From DSBG01 sp049975365 (lineage in GTDB: Bacteria > Desulfobacterota > Desulfomonilia > UBA1062), in NCBI GenBank assembly GCA_049975365.1, contig JBNGDS010000005.1, positions 12,996 through 76,995 of the forward strand: a stretch of 64,000 bases of DNA, written 5' to 3'. The position numbers and the translations under genes are program-made. The notes below the pieces were generated by a model. The model saw only the letters and a program-made list of their open reading frames with translations, searched no databases and was not told the DNA's origin. Of this stretch, positions 1-8,525 are shown one piece after another; the first letter of the stretch is position 1; the number at the start of each line of letters is the position of its first letter.

Positions 1-1
1 G

Positions 2-526
2 TTTCGCGCATCAGATATCGAAGGGTTTTTCCAACAGATCTCTGGGAAACTTATTGGGGCATTCACCTCGTGGGATGATGTGGCATTCATCGGGATACGC
101 AGTGGGGGTGAGCTCATTGCGCGCAGTCTGGTGGAGTTGATCAAGGCAAAGACAGGCAATGAGATACCCCTGGGTGTGCTGGACATCACGTTATATCGAG
201 ACGATCTCTCCAAGCGGCGATTCTATCCCGAGGTGAGAAGTACGGATATCCCCTTTTCGGTGGACAACAAGGATATCATCCTGGTGGATGACGTACTCCA
301 CACCGGAAGATCGGTTCGGGCAGCCATCGATCATATTGTGGATCTCGGACGACCAGGGAGGATATACCTCTTGGTCCTGTTCGATCGGGGAGGAAGGGAA
401 CTCCCGATCCAGGCAGATTTTGTGGGGGAGCATATCGAATTGCCCGACGATCGAATCATCAAGCTCGACGTCTCTCCTGACGGCGAGTCCATAGCAGGGG
501 TTGTAATCAGCGAGGTGCCCCGATGA
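2..526 (+). CDS. pyrR: PyrR, bifunctional pyr operon regulator / uracil phosphoribosyltransferase (5' end cut off)
   Basis: The frame is open to the left edge, so the first residues (about ten, judging from family length) are missing. The visible 174 residues carry the PRPP-binding motif IILVDDVLHTGRS and the N-terminal VAFIGIRSGG strand-loop typical of PyrR. In the family, PyrR binds pyr mRNA or acts as a minor uracil phosphoribosyltransferase (uracil + PRPP to UMP). A GTG at position 80 is in frame, but starting there would remove the first helix, so an upstream start is more likely. Its stop overlaps the pyrB start by 4 nt (ATGA), and pyrC follows, a classic pyrR-pyrB-pyrC order. The pyr mRNA leader that PyrR would bind lies outside the window. 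Confidence 0.93.
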   Translation, partial: FRASDIEGFFQQISGKLIGAFTSWDDVAFIGIRSGGELIARSLVELIKAKTGNEIPLGVLDITLYRDDLSKRRFYPEVRSTDIPFSVDNKDIILVDDVLHTGRSVRAAIDHIVDLGRPGRIYLLVLFDRGGRELPIQADFVGEHIELPDDRIIKLDVSPDGESIAGVVISEVPR

Positions 527-1455
527 ACTGGCCTCGCAAAGACATCATCGGGATTCAGGATCTGACACACGATGAGATCAGAACCATCTTGGACATGACA
601 ACCTCGTTCAAAGAGATATCAAAGCGCGACATCAAGAAGGTTCCAACTCTTCGAGGAAAGACCGTAGTGCTGCTCTTCTATGAACCCAGCACCAGGACGA
701 GACTCTCCTTCGAGATCGCTGCGAAACGCCTCAGTGCAGATACAACGTCGCTGTCAGCTTCCGGATCCTCGTTTACCAAGGGAGAAACGATCATGGATGC
801 AGCCCTGAATGTTATGGCAATGGCTCCGGATTGCATCGTGATCAGGTATCCGTATGCAGGAATTCCGCAGAAGTTGGCGCAAGAGCTTCCCTGCTCCATT
901 ATCAATGCGGGAGACGGATACCATGAACACCCAACCCAGGCATTGCTTGACATGTACTCCATGAAGGAACATTTCGGGAGACTGGAGGGGCTCTGTGTCG
1001 CTATCGTGGGAGACATTTTTCATTCCAGGGTTGCCCGGTCTAATGCATATGGACTGAAGAAAATGGGGGCCCGTGTGATTCTCATTGCACCCAAAACCCT
1101 GATTCCCCCGGGTGTGGACTCATGGGGAGTGACCAGTGAGACGGACTTCGATTCCGTCATCCCTGATGCTGATGTGATCATGATGCTGAGGGTACAGAAG
1201 GAACGCCTTGAAGAGCAGTTTTTCCCAGACGAGCGGGAATATTCTGTCTTCTATGGACTCAACAAACGCAGGGTGGACATGATGAAACCAGATGCCGTCA
1301 TCATGCACCCGGGCCCCATGAACAGGGGTGTAGAGATCACCTATGACGCTGCAGATTCAGCGCGGTCGATCATCCTCAATCAGGTGGAAAACGGTGTGGC
1401 GGTGAGAATGACGCTCTTGTATCTGTCCCTGGGAGGAAGTATCCATGTGGATTAA
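523..1455 (+). CDS. pyrB: Aspartate carbamoyltransferase catalytic subunit
   Basis: A 310-residue protein of normal family length. The carbamoyl-phosphate loop YEPSTRTRLSFE (around residues 52-63) and the C-terminal MHPGPMNRGVEI segment are diagnostic of the PyrB catalytic chain. It condenses carbamoyl phosphate with aspartate, the first committed step of de novo pyrimidine synthesis, in the cytoplasm. The ATG overlaps the pyrR stop by 4 nt and the 3' end overlaps pyrC by 11 nt, so the three genes are translationally coupled. No pyrI regulatory chain is adjacent; a partner without PyrI, as in class B/C enzymes associated with PyrC, is possible but not shown by sequence alone. Confidence 0.97.
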   Translation: MNWPRKDIIGIQDLTHDEIRTILDMTTSFKEISKRDIKKVPTLRGKTVVLLFYEPSTRTRLSFEIAAKRLSADTTSLSASGSSFTKGETIMDAALNVMAMAPDCIVIRYPYAGIPQKLAQELPCSIINAGDGYHEHPTQALLDMYSMKEHFGRLEGLCVAIVGDIFHSRVARSNAYGLKKMGARVILIAPKTLIPPGVDSWGVTSETDFDSVIPDADVIMMLRVQKERLEEQFFPDEREYSVFYGLNKRRVDMMKPDAVIMHPGPMNRGVEITYDAADSARSIILNQVENGVAVRMTLLYLSLGGSIHVD

Positions 1456-2716
1456 GGGTGCACGGATTCTCGATCCGGAAAACAGGATCGATTCACCGGG
1501 CGATGTCCATGTTTCCCAGGGCAGAATCGCGGGGGTCTATCCTGGAGGATCCTCTGAAAGTGATTCAGAGAGCATCGATGCACGGGGAAAGTGGGTGCTG
1601 CCCGGGCTGATAGACATGCACACCCACCTCAGGGAGCCGGGATTCGAGTACAAGGAGGACATATCATCGGGAAGCCTCGCAGCTGCAGCGGGTGGTGTGA
1701 CTACGGTGGTCTGTATGGCCAACACGGATCCTGTCAATGACAATCCTTCGGTCACCAAGTACATCGTAGAGAAGGCACGGACGGTGGCTCTCGTCAGGGT
1801 TCTCCCCGTCGGTGCAGTGAGCAGGGGTCTCAAGGGGAAAGAACTCTCCGAGATGGGACTCATGAAACAGGCGGGGATCATCGCAGTATCCGATGACGGT
1901 CAGCCCGTAGAGGATTCTTCCCTCATGCGTAGGGCTCTGGAGTATGCCTCCACCTTTGGGCTTTCCCTCATATCCCACTGCCAGGATAGGGCGTTGAGCG
2001 CTTCAGGAGTCATGAACGAGGGGGGGCTGTCCACACGACTGGGACTTCCAGGCATCCCCTCGGTTTCAGAAGAGATCATGGTATCTCGCGATATCCTCCT
2101 GTCCAAGATCACCGGGATACCGATTCACATCACCCATGTTTCCTCACAGACAAGCCTCGAACTCATCGCGTCTGCGAAAGAGCAGGGCATCCAGGTTACC
2201 TGCGATGTCACACCCCATCACCTTCTCCTGACAGAAGAGCAGGTCATGACCTATGATACAAACACCAAGATGTATCCGCCTCTCCGCACCGAGACAGACA
2301 GGAGAGCCCTTCTGGGCGGGCTGAAAGACGGCGTAATCGACTGCATCGCCTCAGACCATGCTCCCCATGCCAGGGACGAGAAGAATCTCGATTTCGATAC
2401 CGCTCCCTTCGGAATCATTGGCCTCCAGACATTGCTTCCCGCTCTCTTGAAGATCCATTCCGAGTATGCAATCGACATCGTTCAGCTTCTGGCAGCTGTC
2501 ACCTGTAACCCTGCACGCATACTCGGGATAGACGGCGGAACCCTCTCGCAAGGATCCCGGGCGGACATCACCATTGTCGACCCTGATGCAGAGTGGGTGT
2601 TCACAGAAGATAGTATCAGATCAAAGTCACAGAACTCCCCCTTTATCGGGCAGCGATTCACGGGAAAGGTGATCCAGACAATCGTGGAGGGACGTGTAGT
2701 CTTTCGCGAAACCTAG
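1445..2716 (+). CDS. pyrC: Dihydroorotase
   Basis: A 423-residue amidohydrolase of the long PyrC class. The metal ligand motif DMHTHLREPGFEYKED (around residues 57-72), further His ligands in HITHV and DVTPHH, and the ASDHAPH segment carrying the catalytic Asp are all present. It cyclises carbamoyl-aspartate to dihydroorotate. The ATG lies inside the end of pyrB (11-nt overlap). Its TAG stop is part of a CTAG tetramer that also provides the stop codon of the convergent gene on the other strand, so the two coding regions overlap tail to tail by 4 nt. Confidence 0.97.
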   Translation: MWIKGARILDPENRIDSPGDVHVSQGRIAGVYPGGSSESDSESIDARGKWVLPGLIDMHTHLREPGFEYKEDISSGSLAAAAGGVTTVVCMANTDPVNDNPSVTKYIVEKARTVALVRVLPVGAVSRGLKGKELSEMGLMKQAGIIAVSDDGQPVEDSSLMRRALEYASTFGLSLISHCQDRALSASGVMNEGGLSTRLGLPGIPSVSEEIMVSRDILLSKITGIPIHITHVSSQTSLELIASAKEQGIQVTCDVTPHHLLLTEEQVMTYDTNTKMYPPLRTETDRRALLGGLKDGVIDCIASDHAPHARDEKNLDFDTAPFGIIGLQTLLPALLKIHSEYAIDIVQLLAAVTCNPARILGIDGGTLSQGSRADITIVDPDAEWVFTEDSIRSKSQNSPFIGQRFTGKVIQTIVEGRVVFRET

Positions 2717-3846
2717 AGGAGTCCGTCTTCGTCGATGATATTCCGTACTCTTCTGCCAATGGCAAGGCACGCGGTGAGTCCCGGGGATTCGATGCCGATC
2801 AGATTGATCAGCCCGGGAAGACCCCGGTCCCATTCGTGACAGATGATAAAATCTCGCACAGGTGATCCTGGGGCCTGGATTTTCGGTCGAATACCAGCCA
2901 TGTCAGGCATCAGATCATCTTTCTGGAGAAAAGGCAGCATGGTTGCGGTGTGTGCGAGAAAGTCGGTCACATGAGCAGGGTCTACATCATATGAGAGTGT
3001 ATTGACATAGAATGCATTTGGCCCGAGTCGAATGGATCCTGAGAGGTCTCTGGTCACATGAATTCCCAGCCCTGTAAGGCTTTTCTCCGGACTTGGATAG
3101 ACGAGCCCGTGTACAAGTCGCTGCTTTTTCCCGCGAATACGGAAGTATTCTCCCTTCACAGGGAAGATCCGGTAGCCGGCCTCATCAGGGAGTATTCCAG
3201 TCATGGCTGCAATACGGTCAGAGTCAAGCCCTGCCGCGTTGATGACCAATCGAGACGAGAACGAGTAAGGCTTGCCATCGGGGCCGCACACTGAGCAGAC
3301 AAATCCGGGCTGGGCTGGGTCGAGCCCATGCAGGCGGGTTCGATACAGAATGGTGCATCCATTGTCCAGGCAGAGCGCCTCCAGTCTCTTGATGAGAGAA
3401 TGGGTATCGACGACACCTGTGTTCGGGGAAAACAGGGCGCACCTGCCTTCGACATGCGGTTCGCGGTGTTTCAGCTCCGACCTGGTCAGGAACGTTAAGC
3501 CTTCAGCCCCGTTCTCAGTCCCTGCCAGGACAAGGTCTTCAATGGATTGTTCCTCTGATGCATCCACGGCCACGATCACCTTGCCGATTTTTCTCGATGG
3601 TATCTCGTGAGATCTGCAGAAATTGTAGAGCATCCGTGATCCCTCAACGCAGAGGATGGCCTTGAGAGATCCTTTCGGATAGTAGATCCCTGCATGGATT
3701 ACCTCTGAGTTCCGGGAGCTGATTCCTTTGCCCGGGCCTGTGTCCTGCTCGATAATGACGATTGTCCTTCCGGGCGCACTGATATGAGATGCCACGGAAA
3801 GACCGATCAGACCGGCCCCGATGATCGTCGCATACACGCTGAGCAT
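2713..3846 (-). CDS. FAD-dependent oxidoreductase of the L-2-hydroxyglutarate oxidase (LhgO) type
   Basis: About 377 residues from the ATG I prefer. The N-terminus ATIIGAGLIGLSVASHI is a GxGxxG FAD-binding fold. ISSRNSEVIHAGIYYPKGS is the signature seen in L-2-hydroxyglutarate dehydrogenases and oxidases, and the C-terminus (MAGIRPKIQ, then WDRGLPGLINLIGIESPGLT) matches that family. The reaction would be FAD-dependent oxidation of a 2-hydroxy acid at the membrane or in the cytosol; the exact substrate is inferred. The frame is open another 82 codons upstream (to 4092), but that extension overlaps the start of the next gene and resembles nothing conserved, so I start just before the FAD motif. 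No good ribosome-binding site marks the start. Confidence 0.8.
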   Translation of the reverse strand: MLSVYATIIGAGLIGLSVASHISAPGRTIVIIEQDTGPGKGISSRNSEVIHAGIYYPKGSLKAILCVEGSRMLYNFCRSHEIPSRKIGKVIVAVDASEEQSIEDLVLAGTENGAEGLTFLTRSELKHREPHVEGRCALFSPNTGVVDTHSLIKRLEALCLDNGCTILYRTRLHGLDPAQPGFVCSVCGPDGKPYSFSSRLVINAAGLDSDRIAAMTGILPDEAGYRIFPVKGEYFRIRGKKQRLVHGLVYPSPEKSLTGLGIHVTRDLSGSIRLGPNAFYVNTLSYDVDPAHVTDFLAHTATMLPFLQKDDLMPDMAGIRPKIQAPGSPVRDFIICHEWDRGLPGLINLIGIESPGLTACLAIGRRVRNIIDEDGLL

Positions 3847-4006
3847 GGGGAAAGGTATATCAGGAAAGCTTGTACCGTGGAAGAAAATGCTGGTGCATCC
3901 AGTCACTGTTACCAGGCTGGAATACAGACTCGGGTGTTCAGCAATTCTGCATGAAGGCAAGAGGAAGGAGGGGTGTATACAGACGGAAAGACGTCCCGTG
4001 ATTTCC

Positions 4007-4035
4007 TTGCCTCTGCTTGGCGGATCTGCTATACC
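4007..4035 (+). promoter_or_regulatory. Predicted sigma-70 promoter for the 4091 gene
   Basis: TTGCCT (4007-4012), a 17-nt spacer and TATACC (4030-4035), each matching four of six consensus bases. A start near 4042 would leave a ~49-nt leader to the ATG at 4091, which has GGAGG six bases upstream. The rest of the 3847-4090 gap shows no gene. Confidence 0.45.
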
Positions 4036-4090
4036 GATTCGTGGTTTTGAAAAACCTCTGGGATGATCACACAACATTGGGGAGGATTCC

Positions 4091-5870
4091 ATGGATATCA
4101 GGGATAAAATTCCGGTAATTCGAGTTGCAATACGTGGTGCAAACGGGAGAATGGGCCTTCAAGCCATTTATGCATCGATGGAGAACAATGAGGGCATTCT
4201 CGATCGAGCCAGGAAAAAGGAGATCAGGGACGACGATGTCTGGATAGATGTCGTCTACGGAGCATTCACAGCCGATATCCCAACGGTGCAGCAGTTGCTC
4301 GCAGGGGTCATGAGATCGGAAAAATCCAAGATTCTGGAAGGATACGACAAGCTCGGGAAACCGATCTATCGTCTGAAATCGGACGGCAAGCATGAACTGA
4401 GAACAAAATACGTGGAACAGACCCTCGATGAGGAACCTCAAAGAGATCATGTCATTCCGTTCGACCGGCAGGAAATCGTTGACACCCCGGAAGGGCTGCC
4501 CGCGATCAAGATCCTCTCGAAGGACAAGCAGGAGGNNNNNNNNNNAGGTTCTTTCAACGATCAGGCACACCAATATCAGACTCGGAGAACTCTCAGGAGA
4601 GGCCATCATGGACAGGGTCCTCGATACGGCCAACGATCTGGGAGCGAATGTCCTCCTCGCGTGCGTTGGGGATACGGCAAAAAAGGCGGATAGGATGTCC
4701 ATGTGGCTGGATAAGATCCATGAAAAGAAGTATGCAATTGCCTACTTGGAGTCTGCGCCTGCGAAGGGGTGGGACAGTCGGCTCCTGTCACGACAGAACG
4801 AGATCAGCGTTCTGTGTTCACGGAATTACAGCCCCACAGGAACGCTCTTTCGGACAGGGATAGCCCTGAAACAGCCGCTGTTCAGCTACAACACATTCGA
4901 ACTCGGTAAAGCTTCAGACATGTTCAAGACATACTTTAAACGCATCGTTCAACAGATCATCTCAACAGGGGAGTTTCAGAATTTCGCACAGATCCTGCCC
5001 AAGCAGCCGTCCACCATCAGGGAAATCGATGGAGAAGAGATCATCGTGAACTTTCCACCGAACTTCCTCACGGTAACATCTCCAACATACATCACCTTTT
5101 CCTTCTATGAAGACAACGAGTACGGGTTCATCTGCGCATCCCTAATCCCGAATCTCAAGGCACTTGGCCTGCTCTACAAGAACACCGAACTGGTGGACAC
5201 AATCAGGAGCGATTCGATTCGGTACGAGGCGGTTACCAATATCCCAGGACTATTTGGTGTTGACTGGATGATCAAGGCCCCGGACGAGATCATCAGGAGA
5301 GGCGGGGCAATGTCCACGAGCTCCTGTACCACCAATGGCAATATCGTAGGCGATTTCATCATATTTCTCGCCTTGTACTGCTACTATGAGCACTTCTTCC
5401 CGGTCATGAAAGACTACTACACCTGCACGGAAGCAGCAGAGAAGATTGATCTGAAAGAGAAGATTGAGAAGAGATTTGCCGAATTCAATGGATTTTTAGG
5501 CGATCTCGTCGCACACAGGGCGAGGTTGATCAAGGCCGTGTTCAACTTCTACTACGAGAACATCTCGTTCATCAACACAGACATGCAGCACGGTCTTACC
5601 CGATCCGAATCTCCGGATGTGGTGGAGTTTCTCAGAGAGACATCCTCCGGCTCACAGACTGAGGTACCCAAATTCCTATCTCTCCCAGAGAAAGAGCTCG
5701 ATTATCTCATCGGACTCAAGGCATATCTCCAGGAGCAGATGGATCGGGAGAGCAGCGAGCAGGAAAAGGCTGCACTCTCTGAGCAGATTCAAAAGATCGA
5801 TTCCAGTATCCACGCCATAGAGGAAAACATAAAAATCGTGAACATCCTGGAGAATCTGTCGGGGAATTAA
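4091..5870 (+). CDS. Unrecognised ~590-residue protein with Rossmann-like N-terminus and a GAPDH-like SCTTN motif; interrupted by assembly gap
   Basis: Two reading frames separated by ten Ns almost certainly form one gene: 4091-4535 upstream and the frame entering at 4548 downstream. A true gap length divisible by three would join them. The ATG has a strong GGAGG. The N-terminus (VIRVAIRGANGRMG) looks like a dinucleotide-binding loop (GxxGRxG as in GAPDH or dihydrodipicolinate reductase). Nearly 400 residues later comes MSTSSCTTNGN, which resembles the GAPDH active-site SCTTN. The sequence between and after does not read as GAPDH. The last ~80 residues are charged and helical (likely coiled coil). 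I do not recognise the family; a GAPDH-derived enzyme is one possibility, coincidence another. Confidence 0.75.
4536..4545. other. Assembly gap (10 Ns) inside a gene
   Basis: Ten Ns, a common placeholder for a gap of unknown size. The flanking coding frames do not join with exactly ten bases but do with any true length divisible by three. Confidence 0.98.
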
Positions 5871-5874
5871 GAGC

Positions 5875-5904
5875 TTGACACTCTGTTTTTGTTTGGATTA
5901 AGAA
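5875..5904 (+). promoter_or_regulatory. Predicted promoter of the CAT-anticodon tRNA
   Basis: A perfect TTGACA (5875-5880) followed after 18 nt by TAAGAA (5899-5904), 11 nt before the tRNA 5' end. The tRNA-Arg gene at 11.7 kb has the same TAAGAA element behind TTGACT with a 17-nt spacer, which supports both calls. Confidence 0.55.
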
Positions 5905-5915
5905 CCCTAAGGTAT

Positions 5916-5988
5916 GGGCCCATAGCTCAATTGGTAGAGCCACCGGCTCATAACCGGTAGGTCCCTGGTTCGATTCCAGGTGGGCCCA
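5916..5988 (+). tRNA. tRNA with CAT anticodon (elongator tRNA-Met or tRNA-Ile2)
   Basis: A complete 73-nt cloverleaf: 7-bp acceptor stem GGGCCCA/TGGGCCC, D arm GCTC..GAGC, 5-bp anticodon stem ACCGG/CCGGT around loop CTCATAA (anticodon CAT), T arm CCTGG-TTCGATT-CCAGG and discriminator A. No CCA is encoded. The first base pair is G-C, which excludes a typical initiator tRNA. Sequence alone does not settle whether C34 is modified to lysidine (Ile2) or left as Met. Confidence 0.96.
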
Positions 5989-6067
5989 CATATTGGGGAA
6001 GAAGGCGTGAGTAAGGGATATATACATGAGACGCGTGCCACACTGAGAAAGGAGACAAAAGAGACAA

Positions 6068-6097
6068 GGGGTGCTAAATCTAGCATCCCTTTTTTTT
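6068..6097 (+). terminator. Intrinsic terminator after the tRNA
   Basis: A 9-bp stem GGGGTGCTA/TAGCATCCC (one G-U pair) with loop AATC, followed directly by eight Ts. It ends one base before the first ATG of the next gene. Confidence 0.85.
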
Positions 6098-6868
6098 ATG
6101 CAGAAGATGGTGCTCAAGGATGTGCTGAAGATACTTGATGCGATTGCCCCGTTTGAGACCACCGAGGAATGGGATTCTACAGGTCTCATGGTGGGAGACC
6201 CTCAACAGGAGATCCGGTCGACACTGGTTGCCCTTGAGCCTTCACTCGATGTCATCGATTCTGCGTGTGAACGCGGCATCGACCTTATCATCACCCACCA
6301 TCCCCTGGTGTTTCAGCCGCTGCAGCGGATTGACCTTTCCCGAGTTGTTTCAAGGAAGATTGCTGAGCTCATTCGGCACGGGATTTCCCTGGTGAGCATG
6401 CACACGAACCTTGACAAGGCCCAGGGCGGGGTAGCCGATGAGCTTGCCAGGAGTCTATCTCTGCAGAATGTGAAACACTTCGGCATGCTGCGAGTGGGAA
6501 CCACATCGGCTCCTGTTGGTCTCCATGCCTGGGTTCGAACACTCCCGTTTCGTCACGTGCGCATTGCCGACGCCTCCAGGGCAGTGCAGACCGTCGGATT
6601 CTGTCCCGGAAGTGGAATGGATTCCTGGATGCAGGCCCTTGATCTGGGCTGCGACACCTTCCTCACCGGGGATGTCCGGTACCATGCTGCGCTGGACGCG
6701 AAGGAGGCGGGCATGAACGTTGTAGATCCCGGCCATTTTGCCAGTGAAGAGATTATTGTGGAGCCGCTTTCCTCACGGCTCCGAGAAATGCTGCCCGGAA
6801 TGGACATCAATGTTCACCACGGAGTGGATGTCTTTGAGTTCATAACACAGAAGGAGAGAGAGGATTGA
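6098..6868 (+). CDS. Nif3-like dinuclear metal centre protein (DUF34/YbgI family)
   Basis: About 256 residues. Family marks are an N-terminal EEWDSTGLMVGD, the metal-ligand run IITHHPLVFQP, MHTNLDKAQGGVADELA, and the C-terminal HFASEEIIVEPL. Family members form hexameric rings holding two metal ions. Their biochemical role is unsettled; a GTP cyclohydrolase-like or metal-insertion role has been proposed. The start is uncertain: ATG 6098 directly follows the T-run of the terminator, ATG 6107 is nine bases further, and neither has a clear ribosome-binding site. It overlaps the next gene by 4 nt (TTGA), a pairing commonly seen with the zinc-ribbon protein downstream. Confidence 0.9.
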   Translation: MQKMVLKDVLKILDAIAPFETTEEWDSTGLMVGDPQQEIRSTLVALEPSLDVIDSACERGIDLIITHHPLVFQPLQRIDLSRVVSRKIAELIRHGISLVSMHTNLDKAQGGVADELARSLSLQNVKHFGMLRVGTTSAPVGLHAWVRTLPFRHVRIADASRAVQTVGFCPGSGMDSWMQALDLGCDTFLTGDVRYHAALDAKEAGMNVVDPGHFASEEIIVEPLSSRLREMLPGMDINVHHGVDVFEFITQKERED

Positions 6869-7584
6869 AAGATTTGTTAGCTGACCTGATAGCCCTGCAG
6901 AATGTAGAGATCGAGATCTACAAGGCTGAAGAAGGGCTGAAACAGATCCCTAGTGAAATTGAAGAGATAGACAGTATCATCGCTGCTCGCAGAAAATCTT
7001 TTGATGCCATTGATGAAGAGATCGCGTCCCACGAGGAGCGGAAGACTCAGCTCGAAACTGAGTTGAAGGAAAATCAGGCGATTCTCGATGCAGCAGACGC
7101 ACGGATCAAACGGATCAAGACGAATAAGGAATACCTCGCCCTGCAGCGGGAGATAGACCTCGCGAAAAAGCGGAAGGCGGATCTCGAAGACCACGTGCTG
7201 GCCATTATGGAAAAGATCGACAAGAAAATCGTGGAACGTGACCGGATTCAGCACTCGTTTGACGCGGACAGGGTGATCCTGGATGAGAAGAAAGAAAAGC
7301 TCCTCGAACAGATCAGACAGCTCGAGGCAGTGCGGGATGAATACAAGGGCCAGGACGATCACCTGAGAAAGACCGTGGACCCGCCACTCCTATCCAAGTA
7401 CGACAGGATCAAACAGAGCAAAAAGGGCCTTGCCGTGGTGGAATGCATCGACGGGGTCTGCAGGGGATGTCACATGCACATTCCGCCCCAGCTGTTCAAC
7501 GACCTTGTCAGGGGCGACAGGCTCATCAACTGTCCGGTGTGCCAGCGGATCCTGTTCGTGAAGGCAGATTCAGATGAAGGCTGA
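6865..7584 (+). CDS. Coiled-coil protein with C-terminal C4 zinc ribbon (zf-RING_7 family)
   Basis: 239 residues. Residues ~5-180 are almost entirely charged heptad-like helix, predicted as a long antiparallel coiled coil. The C-terminus carries CRGCHMHIPP and, 24 residues on, CPVC, a four-cysteine zinc ribbon. This architecture matches the family of HP0958/CT398, proposed nucleic-acid-binding or RNA-polymerase-associated proteins. The start is a TTG overlapping the Nif3 stop, supported by the purine-rich GGAGAGAGAGGA just upstream and by the usual gene pair. No RNase P RNA, which sometimes follows this gene in related bacteria, was found downstream. Confidence 0.9.
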   Translation: MKDLLADLIALQNVEIEIYKAEEGLKQIPSEIEEIDSIIAARRKSFDAIDEEIASHEERKTQLETELKENQAILDAADARIKRIKTNKEYLALQREIDLAKKRKADLEDHVLAIMEKIDKKIVERDRIQHSFDADRVILDEKKEKLLEQIRQLEAVRDEYKGQDDHLRKTVDPPLLSKYDRIKQSKKGLAVVECIDGVCRGCHMHIPPQLFNDLVRGDRLINCPVCQRILFVKADSDEG

Positions 7585-7929
7585 AGATCACATTCACTCA
7601 TAGTCTCTGATCGATGAGAATACCCTGTAATCAAGAGATCAGACACACGGCTTAGAACATATACCTTGAACACGCTGTTCGGCCATGGTATGAGGAACAC
7701 ACTGAAGCACTGTAAGAGTTCTTTCAACAACCCTCCTTTCAAGGCGTGAGCGCACGGATTTTTCAGTGCATCAAGCCTGATATTTTTATCCCTAAAGTTT
7801 TTTTGAAAACATCCGTAAAGATAGAGAAATGCGAAAAGGACAAAAACGGACTCCAGAGATGCAAATTTGTAACCGGCTTAATACATACCCTGTTAAGCGA
7901 ATCATTCATACCTAAAGGAGGAGCAAAAA
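7585..7929. other. Intergenic region upstream of the pilin
   Basis: 345 bases with no supportable gene on either strand. I looked for a sigma-54 element (GG-N10-GC) as found before many pilin genes and saw none. No convincing -35/-10 pair stood out. The ribosome-binding site AAAGGAGGAGC lies at its end. Confidence 0.6.
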
Positions 7930-8397
7930 ATGGTGAGATCTGACAAGAAAGGTTTTACGTTGATCGAATTGATGATCGTCGTGGCGATCATCGGTGTTCT
8001 GGCTGCCGTAGCCATCCCCGCATACTCGGGCTATGTGAAGAGAGCGAGGATGAGTGAGGTCACCAACGCGATGGGTGCCCTGGGCAGCGCAGCGGTGGAG
8101 ATCTATCAGGCAAGCGGGAACATGCCCGATCTGGTCACCACGATCGCGCAGATTGACAACTCGTTCGGTATCACGATCCCGCCCACCTATGTCAGCACGG
8201 TTCAGTTTGATGGTCAGGATGTCGATGCTGATCCGGCTGGCGATCTTGAGACCGGTGTGATCACAGTCACCTTCAATGACGTCATCGGCAGTGAATTCCT
8301 GGATAGGACCATCGAACTCACGGTGAGGCAGGGAACCAGGGGCTCCTGGTCCGGCGGCACCAATCCGGTCCCATCAGGCTACATCCCCAAGAACTAG
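7930..8397 (+). CDS. Type IV pilin
   Basis: 155-residue prepilin. A short basic leader (MVRSDKKG) precedes the prepilin peptidase site G|FTLIELMIVVAIIGVLAAVAIPAY, with Glu at mature position 5 and the long hydrophobic N-terminal helix. The globular part contains no cysteines, so the usual C-terminal disulfide loop is absent. The processed protein would be assembled in the inner membrane into a type IV pilus or pseudopilus. No other pilus gene is in the window; a strong ribosome-binding site upstream and its own terminator downstream indicate a single-gene unit and fit high expression. The function of the fibre (adhesion, motility, other) cannot be read from sequence. Confidence 0.93.
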   Translation: MVRSDKKGFTLIELMIVVAIIGVLAAVAIPAYSGYVKRARMSEVTNAMGALGSAAVEIYQASGNMPDLVTTIAQIDNSFGITIPPTYVSTVQFDGQDVDADPAGDLETGVITVTFNDVIGSEFLDRTIELTVRQGTRGSWSGGTNPVPSGYIPKN

Positions 8398-8420
8398 CCT
8401 GAAAGAAGGTATCACGTAGC

Positions 8421-8450
8421 AAAAGCCCGGCTTTATGCCGGGCTTTTTTT
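8421..8450 (+). terminator. Intrinsic terminator of the pilin gene
   Basis: GCCCGGC-TTTAT-GCCGGGC, extended by A-T pairs on both sides, followed by a seven-T tract. It sits 24 nt after the pilin stop. Confidence 0.92.
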
Positions 8451-8525
8451 ATGGCGTGTCATGGAGGGGATGCACGGGGAAGCGATCAGTTGCTAGACGA
8501 GCCCTGCCCGTGATAGAGGTCAGTC

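Noticed and set aside
3847..4092. N-terminal extension of the LhgO-like oxidoreductase up to 4092
   Set aside because: The frame is open, but the extra ~80 residues precede the FAD-binding motif, show no domain, have no ribosome-binding site and overlap the promoter and start of the 4091 gene.
7585..7929. RNase P RNA after the zinc-ribbon gene, or a sigma-54 promoter for the pilin
   Set aside because: The conserved RNase P core sequences and a GG-N10-GC element are both absent.
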